In this document: positions 1 to 9,210 of the stretch, one piece after another | Layout of the letters: every line of letters begins with the position of its first letter | How positions within the stretch are numbered: position 1 is the first letter of the stretch | Source: Pseudomonadales bacterium | GTDB taxonomy: Bacteria > Pseudomonadota > Gammaproteobacteria > Pseudomonadales > Azotimanducaceae | Assembly (NCBI GenBank): GCA_019090615.1 | Contig: JAHRVQ010000078.1 | Coordinates: 44,855-108,854, forward strand | Length of the DNA: 64,000 nucleotides | Direction: 5' to 3' | Position numbers and translations under genes: made by a program | The notes under the pieces: generated by a model | The model's database searches: none | What the model was told of the DNA's origin: nothing | What the model saw: only the letters and a program-made list of their open reading frames with translations

Positions 1-761
1 GCACTATACATCTGCGCCACCAGGTTTGTGCGGAGCTCATCAGGTTTGCTCACTAAGTCGGCATTAACATTTTGAATAACAGCTATTGAAGGAACATTAA
101 AATTGACCGCTGTTAGTTCGTCGAACATTTTTTCTGCCGCAGGGCGCATAAGCTCACTATGAAATGGTGCACTAACCGACAGCGCCATCGCACGTCCGCC
201 GGCCTTTTTAACCGCCACAATCGCTTTTTCCAGCGCTGCATTATCACCAGCAATAACCACCTGCCCTGGAGTATTAAAGTTTGCCGCCTGAACTATTTCT
301 ATATTAGACGAGCAGTTTTTGCAAATATCAACCACCGCATCGTCGTCTAGTTTAAGGATTGCAGCCATTCCACCTTTACCCAGCGGTACTGCTGACTGCA
401 TAAGTTGACCTCTTTTTTGCACCAACTTAACAGCGTCGGCAAACTGCAGTACGCCTGCAGCAACCAGCGCCGAATACTCGCCAAGGCTATGTCCCGCAAC
501 ATACTCTGGTGGCCGAATGCCGGCATGGCAGACCACTCTCCATAAAGCAATACTTGCTGCTAACAGAGCCGGCTGGGTAAACTCTGTTAAACCCAACTGA
601 TTATCGCTATCTTCCTGCACCAGTGCCCATAGATCATAACCCAGCACTGCCGATGCTTCATCAAAGGTCTCTTTAACCAGTACATGTTGTTCAGCAACAT
701 CCTTGAGCATGCCCACCGACTGCGAGCCCTGCCCCGGAAACACATAAGCTGACTGTGGCAT
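1..761 (-). CDS. fabD: Malonyl-CoA:ACP transacylase FabD (partial, C-terminus cut by the window edge)
   Basis: Transfers malonyl groups from CoA to acyl carrier protein, supplying the extender for cytoplasmic type II fatty acid synthesis. The minus-strand frame is open from an ATG at 761 to the window edge, giving about 253 residues of an expected 310. It begins MPQSAYVFPGQGSQSVGM and has the GHSLGEYSAL nucleophile elbow with the catalytic serine near residue 92; FHSELM further on supplies the catalytic histidine. AGGGGA lies about 6 nt before the ATG and supports the start. It follows plsX after 57 nt, so yceD-rpmF-plsX-fabD reads as one operon. fabH, which separates plsX and fabD in Escherichia coli, is absent, as in Pseudomonas. 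Identification is secure; only the C-terminal end is unknown. Confidence 0.97.
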   Translation of the reverse strand, partial: MPQSAYVFPGQGSQSVGMLKDVAEQHVLVKETFDEASAVLGYDLWALVQEDSDNQLGLTEFTQPALLAASIALWRVVCHAGIRPPEYVAGHSLGEYSALVAAGVLQFADAVKLVQKRGQLMQSAVPLGKGGMAAILKLDDDAVVDICKNCSSNIEIVQAANFNTPGQVVIAGDNAALEKAIVAVKKAGGRAMALSVSAPFHSELMRPAAEKMFDELTAVNFNVPSIAVIQNVNADLVSKPDELRTNLVAQMYS

Positions 762-818
762 CTAATTCCCCTTTCTTGGCCAATTTATTGTTTTACTCAA
801 TTAACTGGATCTTTGATT

Positions 819-1823
819 TTACTGTACACCCAATATACCACTCAGGCGTGACTGCAAAATTTCCGGCAAATTTTGCTTTACTGCTTTCATGGCTTCTTGA
901 ATCGCTTGACTGAAACCATCAATCGTTGAATGACCGTGACTTTTTACTACAATGCCATTAAGTCCCAGCAGACTGGCGCCATTGTATTGTTCTGGACTCA
1001 GGCGACGAATAACCTGGCCTAAAACAGGCGACGCAATTATACCTGCCGCACGACTGGCAAAGGTAGCTTTAAAAGACTCATCAAGCTTCTGCAGGATATA
1101 TTTGGCTAATCCCTCACTGGTCTTAAGCGCAATATTTCCTACCCAGCCGTCACAAACAATAACGTCCGCATCACTGAGGTAGATACCGTCTCCTTCGACA
1201 AAACCTATATAATTAATCTCATCATATAGATTTAACAGGTCTGCGGCCTCGCGTACCTGAACGCCGCCTTTTAACGCTTCTTCACCTATATTCAGCAACC
1301 CAACCTTTGGCGCTGCGACACCATCGACAACCTGGCACATCAAGCTACCCATGGCAGCAAACTGCACCAAATTCTCAGCGTCACAGTTAATATTTGCACC
1401 AAGGTCCAAAAGATAACATTGGCCTTTTGACGAAGGTATCGCCTTGATAATTGCTGGCCGATCAACGCCGGGGATGGTTTTTAACAGATGCCTGCCAATG
1501 GCCATCAAGGCACCAGTATTACCAGCACTAACGCAGGCATCGGCGGTACCGTCACGGACCATTTCAATCACACTATGCATTGACGATTGCTTTTTATGCC
1601 GCAACGCAGAAGCCGGCTTATCTGACATATTTACCACAACTTCAGTTGCATGCACTGAGATATCTTCACTAGATGATAAATCACCTAAGCTGTCAGAAAT
1701 TGCTTGCTCATTACCCGCAAAGGTTATGCTTAAATCGTCAAACTGTTCAATACAACGGACACCAGCAAGTACTATATCGAGTACGCCCTGGTCACCGCCC
1801 ATCACATCAACAGCAATCCGCAT
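819..1823 (-). CDS. plsX: Phosphate acyltransferase PlsX
   Basis: Converts acyl-ACP and phosphate to acyl-phosphate, the donor used by PlsY in the first step of phospholipid synthesis; a peripheral membrane enzyme. The 334-residue product starts MRIAVDVMGGDQGV, the family's N-terminal signature, and contains DACVSAGNTGALMA, LLDLGANIN and DVIVCDGWVGN, all characteristic PlsX blocks. Length is normal. It starts 6 nt after rpmF stops and lies 57 nt before fabD, consistent with the conserved coupling of ribosome, phospholipid and fatty acid genes. No promoter was seen between rpmF and plsX, so it is probably transcribed from upstream of yceD. Confidence 0.97.
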   Translation of the reverse strand: MRIAVDVMGGDQGVLDIVLAGVRCIEQFDDLSITFAGNEQAISDSLGDLSSSEDISVHATEVVVNMSDKPASALRHKKQSSMHSVIEMVRDGTADACVSAGNTGALMAIGRHLLKTIPGVDRPAIIKAIPSSKGQCYLLDLGANINCDAENLVQFAAMGSLMCQVVDGVAAPKVGLLNIGEEALKGGVQVREAADLLNLYDEINYIGFVEGDGIYLSDADVIVCDGWVGNIALKTSEGLAKYILQKLDESFKATFASRAAGIIASPVLGQVIRRLSPEQYNGASLLGLNGIVVKSHGHSTIDGFSQAIQEAMKAVKQNLPEILQSRLSGILGVQ

Positions 1824-1829
1824 ACAGGA

Positions 1830-2009
1830 TCAATCGTCTGCGGAGTGAACAACCTTTTTACCACGATAGAAACCGTCAGCTGAGACATGATGCCGACGAT
1901 GAGTTTCACCGGTGGTTGAATCTTCAGTCAGAGTAGGACCTTTCAATGCATCGTGAGATCTACGTTGCCCACGTCTTGAGCGGGTAACTTTACTTTTTTG
2001 AACAGCCAT
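1830..2009 (-). CDS. rpmF: 50S ribosomal protein L32
   Basis: Small structural protein of the large ribosomal subunit. Reading the minus strand from the ATG at 2009 gives 59 residues beginning [20 protein letters not shown] and ending in a short acidic tail after KKVVHS. The middle has the [19 protein letters not shown] block typical of proteobacterial L32 without zinc-binding cysteines. An AAAGGAG stretch just before the start supports it. It sits between yceD, 26 nt upstream, and plsX, 6 nt downstream, the standard order. The identification rests on both sequence and context. Confidence 0.97.
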   Translation of the reverse strand: MAVQKSKVTRSRRGQRRSHDALKGPTLTEDSTTGETHRRHHVSADGFYRGKKVVHSADD

Positions 2010-2035
2010 TACTAGCTCCTTTTAAATTCATTCTA

Positions 2036-2560
2036 CTACTCTTTGATGAAACCAGCTAAGCCTGCAAAAGGCTTATGGGTATCCGTTACCGGTGTTTCAT
2101 CATTTTTATGTTCAGCCACCATCTGACATTCATTCCCAGCTTCTGCAATTGCATGCCGAGACGCCATAGGTAAACAAACAATCAACTCATCTTCTAGCAA
2201 GTCAACAAGCATTACCTTGTCTTGCGTGATAACAATACCATCCTCATGTTCCAACAACGTCTGTAACGCATCATCATTAGGGACCACAAAATGTCGAATC
2301 TGTACGTTTAGCTCAAATTGCATAGGCGCAAGACAACGTTGACAAAGTAACGTAACTACCCCGTTCACTTTACCAACGATTTGTGTTTTCCGTTTTCTAC
2401 CAGACTTAAAACTCAGATCAACTCGAACACTGCCGGTACTTGACTCCAGACACTCTACTAGCCGTTTGAACTGACTTAATGCAATGCTACCGCCTAACTG
2501 GCGATTATCCTGCGCGAGTTTGCGGTGATTGACTAATGCTGGCAGGGGGTCCTTAAACAT
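2036..2560 (-). CDS. yceD: YceD family protein (DUF177), 23S rRNA accumulation factor
   Basis: YceD-family proteins are needed for normal 23S rRNA accumulation and are nearly always encoded just before rpmF, as here (26 nt). The 174-residue product has the family's central LLCQRCLAPMQFEL block with a CxxC pair, followed by an acidic stretch and EDELIVCLPMASRH. The C-terminus keeps the expected glycine-rich FAGLAGF end. Length matches the E. coli protein of 173 residues. The ribosome-binding site before the ATG is weak. The biochemical function of the family is still poorly defined; the family assignment is secure. Confidence 0.93.
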   Translation of the reverse strand: MFKDPLPALVNHRKLAQDNRQLGGSIALSQFKRLVECLESSTGSVRVDLSFKSGRKRKTQIVGKVNGVVTLLCQRCLAPMQFELNVQIRHFVVPNDDALQTLLEHEDGIVITQDKVMLVDLLEDELIVCLPMASRHAIAEAGNECQMVAEHKNDETPVTDTHKPFAGLAGFIKE

Positions 2561-2700
2561 AAGGGGCGCATCTTAGGCATCGGAGTGTTGTGTGTCAAAA
2601 GAAATATCCAAATTTCACTAAAAAGTCATACTAATTCAGTAAGATAAGGTGAGCAATAGATCTACCTTTAAGCCCCCTGCTGGCCAACAAAGAATATCCT

Positions 2701-3309
2701 ATGACGACACTCATTATTCTCGCTTCAACCTCTTCATATCGAAGCAAGTTACTCTCACAACTCGGCCTGCCTTTTACCCAAATTGACCCACGGGTAATAG
2801 AAACCATACAGTTATCTGAGGACCCACGACAACGCGCGTCCCGCCTGGCAACAGACAAAGCTATTGCTGGTGCTGCTTTAACAGGTCCACCAGCCCTAAT
2901 CATCGGTTCAGACCAGGTGGCGCATATTAATAGCCGTATATTTTCAAAACCCGGCAACTATGAAACTGCCTTTAAACAACTCAGACAAAGTTCCGATCAG
3001 TGGGTCAGCTTCAGTACCGCGATATCCCTATGTAACCAGTCTGGCAGCATACTCGCCACGGGCCTGGACACCTACGAAATAAAGTTCCGCCCTTTAACAG
3101 ACAAGGCCATTGAACATTATTTGACCACCGAACAACCTTATGATTGCGCTGGCAGTATAAAGGCAGAGGCCCTTGGCATCACACTGATTGCCGAAACACG
3201 CGGCAAAGATATCAACACCCTGTATGGATTACCGCTCATTTTATTGGTTGATTTACTTGCTGAAGCGGGTCTAGACCTGCTTAATTACAGCCAGATATTA
3301 TTGGATTGA
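2701..3309 (+). CDS. yceF: Maf-like nucleotide pyrophosphatase (YceF type)
   Basis: Maf proteins hydrolyse nucleoside triphosphates, including modified ones, to monophosphates; YceF-type members prefer 7-methyl-GTP. The 202-residue product begins MTTLIILASTSSYRSKLL, the family P-loop-like start, and has IIGSDQVAHI with the catalytic aspartate, then the YDCAGS and LPLILLVDLL blocks. Length is normal. It is divergent from yceD, with 140 nt between the two start codons, and faces rluC tail to tail. This maf/rluC/yceD neighbourhood matches E. coli. Exact substrate preference is inferred from context and the YceF-like pattern only. Confidence 0.93.
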   Translation: MTTLIILASTSSYRSKLLSQLGLPFTQIDPRVIETIQLSEDPRQRASRLATDKAIAGAALTGPPALIIGSDQVAHINSRIFSKPGNYETAFKQLRQSSDQWVSFSTAISLCNQSGSILATGLDTYEIKFRPLTDKAIEHYLTTEQPYDCAGSIKAEALGITLIAETRGKDINTLYGLPLILLVDLLAEAGLDLLNYSQILLD

Positions 3310-3375
3310 GCTTGCTATTAGATTGAGTTTATTCGGCACTTAAATCAACCTGTAAGTTACGAATATCACACAAGG

Positions 3376-4362
3376 CTAGCCTATCTGTTTCATCAAGCCT
3401 TCAAACAAACCATCAACTGGCGCCTCAATATTCATCCCTTTACCTTCAGCAACCAGCGCTGGTAGAACCAATTTATGCGCGTGCAACATCAGTCGTCCAG
3501 GCGCTCTTTTTTTAGAATCCAGCTTTTCTCCTACGGGGCCTTTTTTGAAGTCATCGTCCCTCAAATCACGACCGTATTTCTGATCACCTACAATAGGGAA
3601 ACCAGCGTGTTGACAATGCACACGAATCTGATGTGTGCGTCCAGTAATAGGCCTTACAGCAAGCAGACTAAATTGCGCATTCTGGCGAATTACCTGCACC
3701 TCAGTTCTTGATGCCTTGCCATCTATCGCTACGACACAAATTCTTTCGCCGCTGGCGAGCGTATTTTTGCGAATAGGAAAATCCAGATGCTGTTTGCGTT
3801 TCGGCCATCGACCATGAACTACGGCCAGATAATGTTTTTCCAATTGAGTTTTATTACTCAGCATCAATTGAATCTTTTTCAAATAACTTCGCTTTTTCGC
3901 TAACATTAGGCAGCCAGAGGTATCTCGATCGAGGCGATGCACCAGCTCAAGTGACTTTTCTTCCGGTTTTAACTTACGCATTGCCTCAATAATCCCAACG
4001 TTAATCCCGCTACCACCATGCACAGCAATACCACTTGGTTTATTAATCACCAATAGCCCTGGGTCTTCATAGATAATTGTTTCCTTCAAGGTATCCAGAA
4101 ACTTATCTGAGACACGCAATGTCTTCTCTTCACTCATACGGATAGGCGGAATTCGCACCTTATCGCCTGATTTTAATTTAGCGCTTACTTTAACTCGCCC
4201 ACCATTGACGCGAACTTCGCCTTTTCGTACGCAACGATAAATTCGTGATTTCGGCACACCTTTTAGTGTTTTAAGTAAAAAATTATCCACTCTCTGCCCT
4301 GCAGAATCCGTGTCAATTTGTATTATCCGGACAGAAAGGTAGGTATTCTCGGTGTCACTCAT
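3376..4362 (-). CDS. rluC: 23S rRNA pseudouridine synthase RluC
   Basis: Makes pseudouridines in the 23S rRNA peptidyl-transferase region (positions 955, 2504 and 2580 in E. coli numbering). The 328-residue product has an N-terminal S4 RNA-binding domain (about residues 20-80, with SRIYRCVRKGEVRVNGGRVK) and the RluA-type catalytic domain. The catalytic aspartate is D145 in HRLDRDTSG. ITGRTHQIRVH and IVGDQKYG follow. Length matches E. coli RluC (319). It is divergent from rne, as in many gammaproteobacteria, and the two promoters must share the spacer after 4362. The ribosome-binding site is weak. Identification is firm at family level and strong for RluC by neighbourhood. Confidence 0.94.
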   Translation of the reverse strand: MSDTENTYLSVRIIQIDTDSAGQRVDNFLLKTLKGVPKSRIYRCVRKGEVRVNGGRVKVSAKLKSGDKVRIPPIRMSEEKTLRVSDKFLDTLKETIIYEDPGLLVINKPSGIAVHGGSGINVGIIEAMRKLKPEEKSLELVHRLDRDTSGCLMLAKKRSYLKKIQLMLSNKTQLEKHYLAVVHGRWPKRKQHLDFPIRKNTLASGERICVVAIDGKASRTEVQVIRQNAQFSLLAVRPITGRTHQIRVHCQHAGFPIVGDQKYGRDLRDDDFKKGPVGEKLDSKKRAPGRLMLHAHKLVLPALVAEGKGMNIEAPVDGLFEGLMKQIG

Positions 4363-4394
4363 CGGTATTTATTACTCAGATTAAGTTTTGGGCT

Positions 4395-4423
4395 TTGAAG
4401 CGCTTAGGTTTTATTGCTATAAT
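4395..4423 (+). promoter_or_regulatory. Predicted sigma-70 promoter for rne
   Basis: TTGAAG at 4395-4400 is followed after exactly 17 nt by a perfect TATAAT at 4418-4423. Transcription would start near 4430, leaving a leader of about 665 nt before rne. No other plus-strand gene starts in between. The promoter is seen directly in sequence; its activity is inferred. Confidence 0.75.
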
Positions 4424-4429
4424 TAGGCT

Positions 4430-5096
4430 ACGTTGAGTCTCATGGATTCGATGGAGCACTTCTAACATGGCAATGCTATAGAATAGCTATCCTAATCTTA
4501 GCTATTTTTTTCTTAGCAGAAAACATCATGTCACGATCTCAAAAGTGTTACCTGTAATTGTTATTTTTCAGTTGCAGAAACTGCGAGAACTTCAATCAAT
4601 TGAACTTTATATCCAAAGACCTTCTTTTGTTTGATTATCTCATAATTGAATTTATACCGCTGCAGCAGCCCTAATGGCGCTGAGCATAATTTTAACCGCG
4701 ATCGAAAGACCGCGCAGATAAAGCCAAATAAGTTTATTGGCCTAACAGAATAATTCTACTACGACTAGAATGTGGCGTTCAATTATGACGGCACGCGGAT
4801 GGATACTTTTACATCTCTCACTACATCGAGATATCCATCTAATATTAAGGCGCTTCAAGAATCAATGCTGTTGGCAAAAATAATTGACTTTGTCGGGTTC
4901 TCTTTATTCGGAACCTGGATTGTATGTATTAATTGTTTAATTACTGCTTGTTATTTACAACATGTCATTGACAAACATTTAGTGCGAACAGACAAAAGCT
5001 CATAATAACGTGGCAGTTAGTTTCTACTGACTCATTATATAGATTTGGCGATATCCAAAGCGCGATCAATCGATCGGTTTTATAAGTGATACCGTA
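4430..5096 (+). promoter_or_regulatory. Long 5' leader of rne
   Basis: This stretch has no convincing gene. It lies between the predicted promoter and the RNase E start. In E. coli the rne leader is about 360 nt, folds into hairpins and lets RNase E degrade its own message. Here it is nearly twice as long and contains at least one small A/U-rich hairpin at 4723-4742 (GCCAAATAA paired with TTATTGGC). A 77-codon frame at 4772-5005 has no ribosome-binding site and no recognisable content. A role in autoregulation is inferred from the E. coli case. Confidence 0.5.
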
Positions 5097-8060
5097 ATGA
5101 AAAGAATGTTAATTAACGCTACTCATGAAGAAGAGTTGCGTGTAGCCCTCGTCGACGGGCAAAAGCTATTTGATCTCGATATTGAAAGCCAGGCGCGTGA
5201 ACAGAAAAAAGCCAACATATATAAGGCACGCATAACTCGCGTAGAACCTAGCCTGGAAGCTGCCTTTGTAGATTTTGGCGCTAACCGCCACGGCTTCCTA
5301 CCCCTGAAAGAAATCTCGCGAGAGTATTTTTCTATTCCTCCTTCAAAAATCAAGGGCAAAATCAACATTGCCCAGGTTGTCAAAGAAGGCACAGAAATTG
5401 TAATCCAGGTTGAAAAGGAAGAGCGCGGTAACAAAGGTGCCGCCTTAACAACCTTCTGTAGCCTGGCCGGTCGATATCTTGTCTTAATGCCCAATAATCC
5501 ACGCGCAGGTGGCATTTCCAGGAGAATTGAGGGCGAAGAAAGAGATGATCTAAAAGCTGCAATGGCTCAGCTAGATATACCTAAAGATATGGGCGTGATA
5601 GTCAGAACCGCTGGACTAGGCAGAAGTGCCGAAGAATTACAGTGGGACCTGAGCAACCTAGTGGGATTGGCAGAAAGAATCGAAAACGCTGCGAGCGAAA
5701 AATCAGCACCGTTTCTGATCCATCAGGAAAGCAATGTCATTATTCGCGCCATTCGTGACTACCTTAGAGAAGATATCAGTGAAATCCTTATCGATACCAG
5801 GGATGCCCATAACCAGGCCATCCAATGGGTTGAGCAATTTATGCCGCAATATAAAAGCCGTATTAAATTTTACGGCAGCGACGTTCCGCTGTTTAATCGT
5901 TATCAGATTGAGGGTCAAATTGAATCGGCCTTTCAGCGAGAAGTGCGTCTGCCTTCTGGCGGCTCAATAGTCATTGATCCTACCGAAGCACTTATATCCA
6001 TTGATATTAACTCTGCCCGAGCCACTCGTGGCAGCGACATCGAAGAAACAGCGGTTAATACCAACCTCGAAGCCGCTGACGAAGTAGCACGACAACTGCG
6101 ACTACGAGATATGGGTGGCCTGGTTGTTATTGATTTTATCGACATGAATGCCCAAAAGAATCAGCGTGCTGTAGAAAACCGCATGCGCGACGCATTACAG
6201 ATAGACCGTGCCCGAGTTCAAGTGGGTAAAATATCCCGCTTTGGGTTACTTGAAATGTCACGTCAGAGACTGCGGCCATCACTGGGCGAAACCAGCGGCA
6301 TCGTCTGTCCTCGATGTAGCGGTGTCGGTTCGATTCGAGATGTCGAATCTTCTGCCTTATCAGTGATGAGACTCATTGAAGAAGATTCCATGAAAGATTC
6401 AAGCAGTGAAATTCACGCATTTTTACCCATCACAGTGGCGTCTTTTTTACTCAACGAAAAACGCCTGGCAATTTCAGAAATCGAAACGCGCAATAATGTC
6501 CGCGTGGTTGTTATTCCATCACCTAATATGGAAACCCCTCACTACCGCGTCGAACGCAAGAAATCAGCGGATGCACCTAGCAGCCCGGTGAGTTACGAAA
6601 TCACCCACGAAGAAGAACCAGAAAATAATATACCGGTTGCCCAGCCTGTTGCTCACGAAAAACCAGCAATTAAAGCCGTCATGCCAACAAAACCAGTCCC
6701 TACCCAGGCAGTAGCAAATACACCAGGAGAACCTGCCAAACCCGGTTTTATTGCCCGAATAATTGGTGGACTATTTACCGCGCCAGACGAAAAAGAAATG
6801 CAACCTGGGACTCCAGTAACGCAACCTGCAGCTCCAGCAAAGAATGCAGAGAATCAAAAGCGCACCCAAAACGAGAATCAGCCCGCTCGTCGTCAACAGC
6901 AAGATAGCAATCGTCGCAATAACCGCAACAATAAAAACAGGAATAAACCCAGCCAGGCCCAAAACCAGAATCGTGAGGTGAAAAACACACCAAAACCGCA
7001 GGACAAGGCAAAGCCAACCAACCAAACTAACGTCCAAAATAAAAAACCTAACGACAAGGCTACTACTGACAAGCCAGCTACTAACAAAGCGACCCCTGAC
7101 AGAGCTAGCGCCGACGGCGACAAACGCAACCAGGGCACCAGAAAGCGAACAGGCCAACAACGTCGTAGAAATCAAAACAAAAACGAAGCGAATGCTAAAG
7201 GTCAGGAAACCAAAAAACCTGATTTAGAAAACCAGGACAACAAAAACAGTCAAAAACCGAACCAGGGCCAGGACAAAAAGGATAACAAGGAGACAAATAC
7301 AAACAACGGCACCACAAATAAAGAACCTGTAAGTACCGAACCTACAAATAATACGACCAATAAAGCGGCAGTTAAAGATAGCAACACTAATAAAGAAATT
7401 AACCAGGAAACTAGTAAGGAAATTAACCCGGAACCTAACAAGGAAACTATAAAAGATACCAGCAACACAGCACAAAAATCAGCTGAGCCGACCGCATCAG
7501 TTAAACCGCCAAAAGCACCCGCGCAAAATGCGGATGCTAAAGTTGCGGATGCTAAAGTTAAGGTTGAACAACAAAATGACGACGACGCTACTCAAACTCC
7601 AAAACAAGAAGCAAGCACGGCCAGTCGTCACTCGAATAACAACCTGGACTCTAGCGCTGAGCGAAAACCCGTTAATGCAGATGTAACCGCCCTTGAACAA
7701 ACCTCTACCGCAACGGAACAACATCCATCTCTTTGGGGTAGCGCGACTAACGACCCTAGAGTGGCGCCAGTAACCTCAAAATCCGGCTCTGTACTGACAG
7801 TAGTCGAGTCGCCAACCAACGCACCTGTGCTTGCCACGGCGACCAGAAAAATTAGTACCGTCCACCCAAGCACCTGGGGTAGAACGACCAATGACCCACG
7901 TGGTCGAACCAACAATAGCGAACAAAACACCGAAGGACACACCCCTACTGAACTGCAGGAAAGTCCTGAGCTCCCTACTGACCCAGGGCAACAAACCTTA
8001 GAAGTTGATGCGGTACAAGCCACCGAGCAGGAAAAAGTAACTAAAATCGAACCGAACTAA
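5097..8060 (+). CDS. rne: Ribonuclease E
   Basis: Endoribonuclease that starts mRNA decay, processes rRNA and tRNA and scaffolds the RNA degradosome. The 987-residue product has an S1 domain (about 37-120) and a DNase I-like catalytic core whose key residues fall at the E. coli numbers: D303 in SIDINS, D346 in VIDFIDM and the zinc-link cysteines C404 and C407 (CPRC). From about residue 500 the protein is low-complexity, rich in N, K, Q, P and T, as expected for the disordered scaffold. Two copies of a WGxxTNDPR motif lie at N885-R888 and N932-R935. NDPR elements are known from Pseudomonas RNase E tails, which helps place the lineage. The convergent murB ends only 7 nt beyond the stop. Confidence 0.98.
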   Translation: MKRMLINATHEEELRVALVDGQKLFDLDIESQAREQKKANIYKARITRVEPSLEAAFVDFGANRHGFLPLKEISREYFSIPPSKIKGKINIAQVVKEGTEIVIQVEKEERGNKGAALTTFCSLAGRYLVLMPNNPRAGGISRRIEGEERDDLKAAMAQLDIPKDMGVIVRTAGLGRSAEELQWDLSNLVGLAERIENAASEKSAPFLIHQESNVIIRAIRDYLREDISEILIDTRDAHNQAIQWVEQFMPQYKSRIKFYGSDVPLFNRYQIEGQIESAFQREVRLPSGGSIVIDPTEALISIDINSARATRGSDIEETAVNTNLEAADEVARQLRLRDMGGLVVIDFIDMNAQKNQRAVENRMRDALQIDRARVQVGKISRFGLLEMSRQRLRPSLGETSGIVCPRCSGVGSIRDVESSALSVMRLIEEDSMKDSSSEIHAFLPITVASFLLNEKRLAISEIETRNNVRVVVIPSPNMETPHYRVERKKSADAPSSPVSYEITHEEEPENNIPVAQPVAHEKPAIKAVMPTKPVPTQAVANTPGEPAKPGFIARIIGGLFTAPDEKEMQPGTPVTQPAAPAKNAENQKRTQNENQPARRQQQDSNRRNNRNNKNRNKPSQAQNQNREVKNTPKPQDKAKPTNQTNVQNKKPNDKATTDKPATNKATPDRASADGDKRNQGTRKRTGQQRRRNQNKNEANAKGQETKKPDLENQDNKNSQKPNQGQDKKDNKETNTNNGTTNKEPVSTEPTNNTTNKAAVKDSNTNKEINQETSKEINPEPNKETIKDTSNTAQKSAEPTASVKPPKAPAQNADAKVADAKVKVEQQNDDDATQTPKQEASTASRHSNNNLDSSAERKPVNADVTALEQTSTATEQHPSLWGSATNDPRVAPVTSKSGSVLTVVESPTNAPVLATATRKISTVHPSTWGRTTNDPRGRTNNSEQNTEGHTPTELQESPELPTDPGQQTLEVDAVQATEQEKVTKIEPN

Positions 8061-8067
8061 TCAAACG

Positions 8068-9069
8068 TTAGGCAGCTACAATCACCGGCTCAATTTCCAG
8101 ACGGATATTGAATCGGTGATTAACCCGCAGAATAACTTGATTGGCTAATTGAACAACGTCGCTACCCGTTGCCCCACCTAGATTAACGATTACTAGTGCA
8201 TGCTCTGTGGACACGCCTGCACCACCCTGCCGCAAACCCTTCAAACCGATAGTATCCAGCAAAATTGCCGCGGGCATCCGGTAACGACCGTTTGGCAATG
8301 GCAGCGCCCTTAGCGGGGTAATTTGGGCTTTTAAACTGTCCAACTGCGCAATAGATATTTCCGGGTTTTTAAAAAAACTGCCTACATTTCCATACTTATC
8401 CAGGCTGGGTAATTTACGTTGACGTATATCAATGATCGCGTCACTCAATGACTGCGCTGTCATTTTCAATGAACCTTTGGCATATCCAATCAAATCTGCA
8501 TATTCAAGACGCGGTGAAAACTCAATATCGAGCGATAAGGTGATAGATGTTATGACACATTGGTCAAGAAGCTCTGTTTTGAAAATACTCGACCGATAAG
8601 AAAAATCACATTCCTCATTGCTTAGAACCCTAACTTCACCGCTTGCGCGATCAATCACAGTCAGGGCGACTAACCTCTCCGCCAGATCAACCCCATAAGC
8701 ACCAATATTTTGCACCGGTGCGGCACCAACAAGACCCGGTATCAACGACAGATTTTCAAGACCTGAAAAACCTTTGGCCAGCGTATCCCTGACAAAATCG
8801 TGCCAGTTCTCACCGGCCATGACAGTCACCTCACTACCGGTATAAGTAATGCCCTTCAGACCAACAAGAATAACCAGTGCATCAATATCCTCAGCCAGTA
8901 CCACATTACTACCACCGCCCATAATAAAAACGTTGGATGAATTTTGTCGAGCATATAATAACGCAGCCTTTAATTGATCCAGCGACTCAACTCGACAAAA
9001 CTGTCTGGCTTGAACATTTAAGCCCAATGTATTCAGCCCAAGGAGTGATATGTCTTCTTCATAGATCAC
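8068..9069 (-). CDS. murB: UDP-N-acetylenolpyruvoylglucosamine reductase MurB
   Basis: FAD enzyme that reduces UDP-GlcNAc-enolpyruvate to UDP-MurNAc with NADPH, the second committed step of peptidoglycan synthesis, in the cytoplasm. The 333-residue product shows the FAD-binding IMGGGSNVV, then LSLIPGLVGAAPVQNIGAYG, FSYRSSIFK and NVGSFFKNP, where the serine is the catalytic proton donor. Length fits the E. coli-type (type I) enzyme. The start is GTG, with AAGGTG about 13 nt upstream. It is convergent with rne, and the two stops are 7 nt apart. The rne-murB pairing is conserved in Pseudomonas. Confidence 0.97.
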   Translation of the reverse strand: MIYEEDISLLGLNTLGLNVQARQFCRVESLDQLKAALLYARQNSSNVFIMGGGSNVVLAEDIDALVILVGLKGITYTGSEVTVMAGENWHDFVRDTLAKGFSGLENLSLIPGLVGAAPVQNIGAYGVDLAERLVALTVIDRASGEVRVLSNEECDFSYRSSIFKTELLDQCVITSITLSLDIEFSPRLEYADLIGYAKGSLKMTAQSLSDAIIDIRQRKLPSLDKYGNVGSFFKNPEISIAQLDSLKAQITPLRALPLPNGRYRMPAAILLDTIGLKGLRQGGAGVSTEHALVIVNLGGATGSDVVQLANQVILRVNHRFNIRLEIEPVIVAA

Positions 9070-9210
9070 AGTTAGAATCTTTCACCTTAATCATTTGTAA
9101 ATTATTATCGCCGAAATCAGCCTTCAGCGCACGTCTACCGACTAGGTGAACAGTAACCCCTCGGGGTATACTAGCGACTCAGTTCAAATACCAATTCCTG
9201 GTGAAAAATC

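Noticed and set aside
4772..5005. 77-codon plus-strand frame upstream of rne
   Set aside because: It lies in the rne leader, starts from an ATG without a ribosome-binding site and shows no recognisable motif; I treat it as chance.
6771..8023. Several long hydrophobic minus-strand frames within the rne tail
   Set aside because: They are antisense shadows of the N/K/Q-rich disordered tail, whose complement reads as L/V/F/C-rich sequence.
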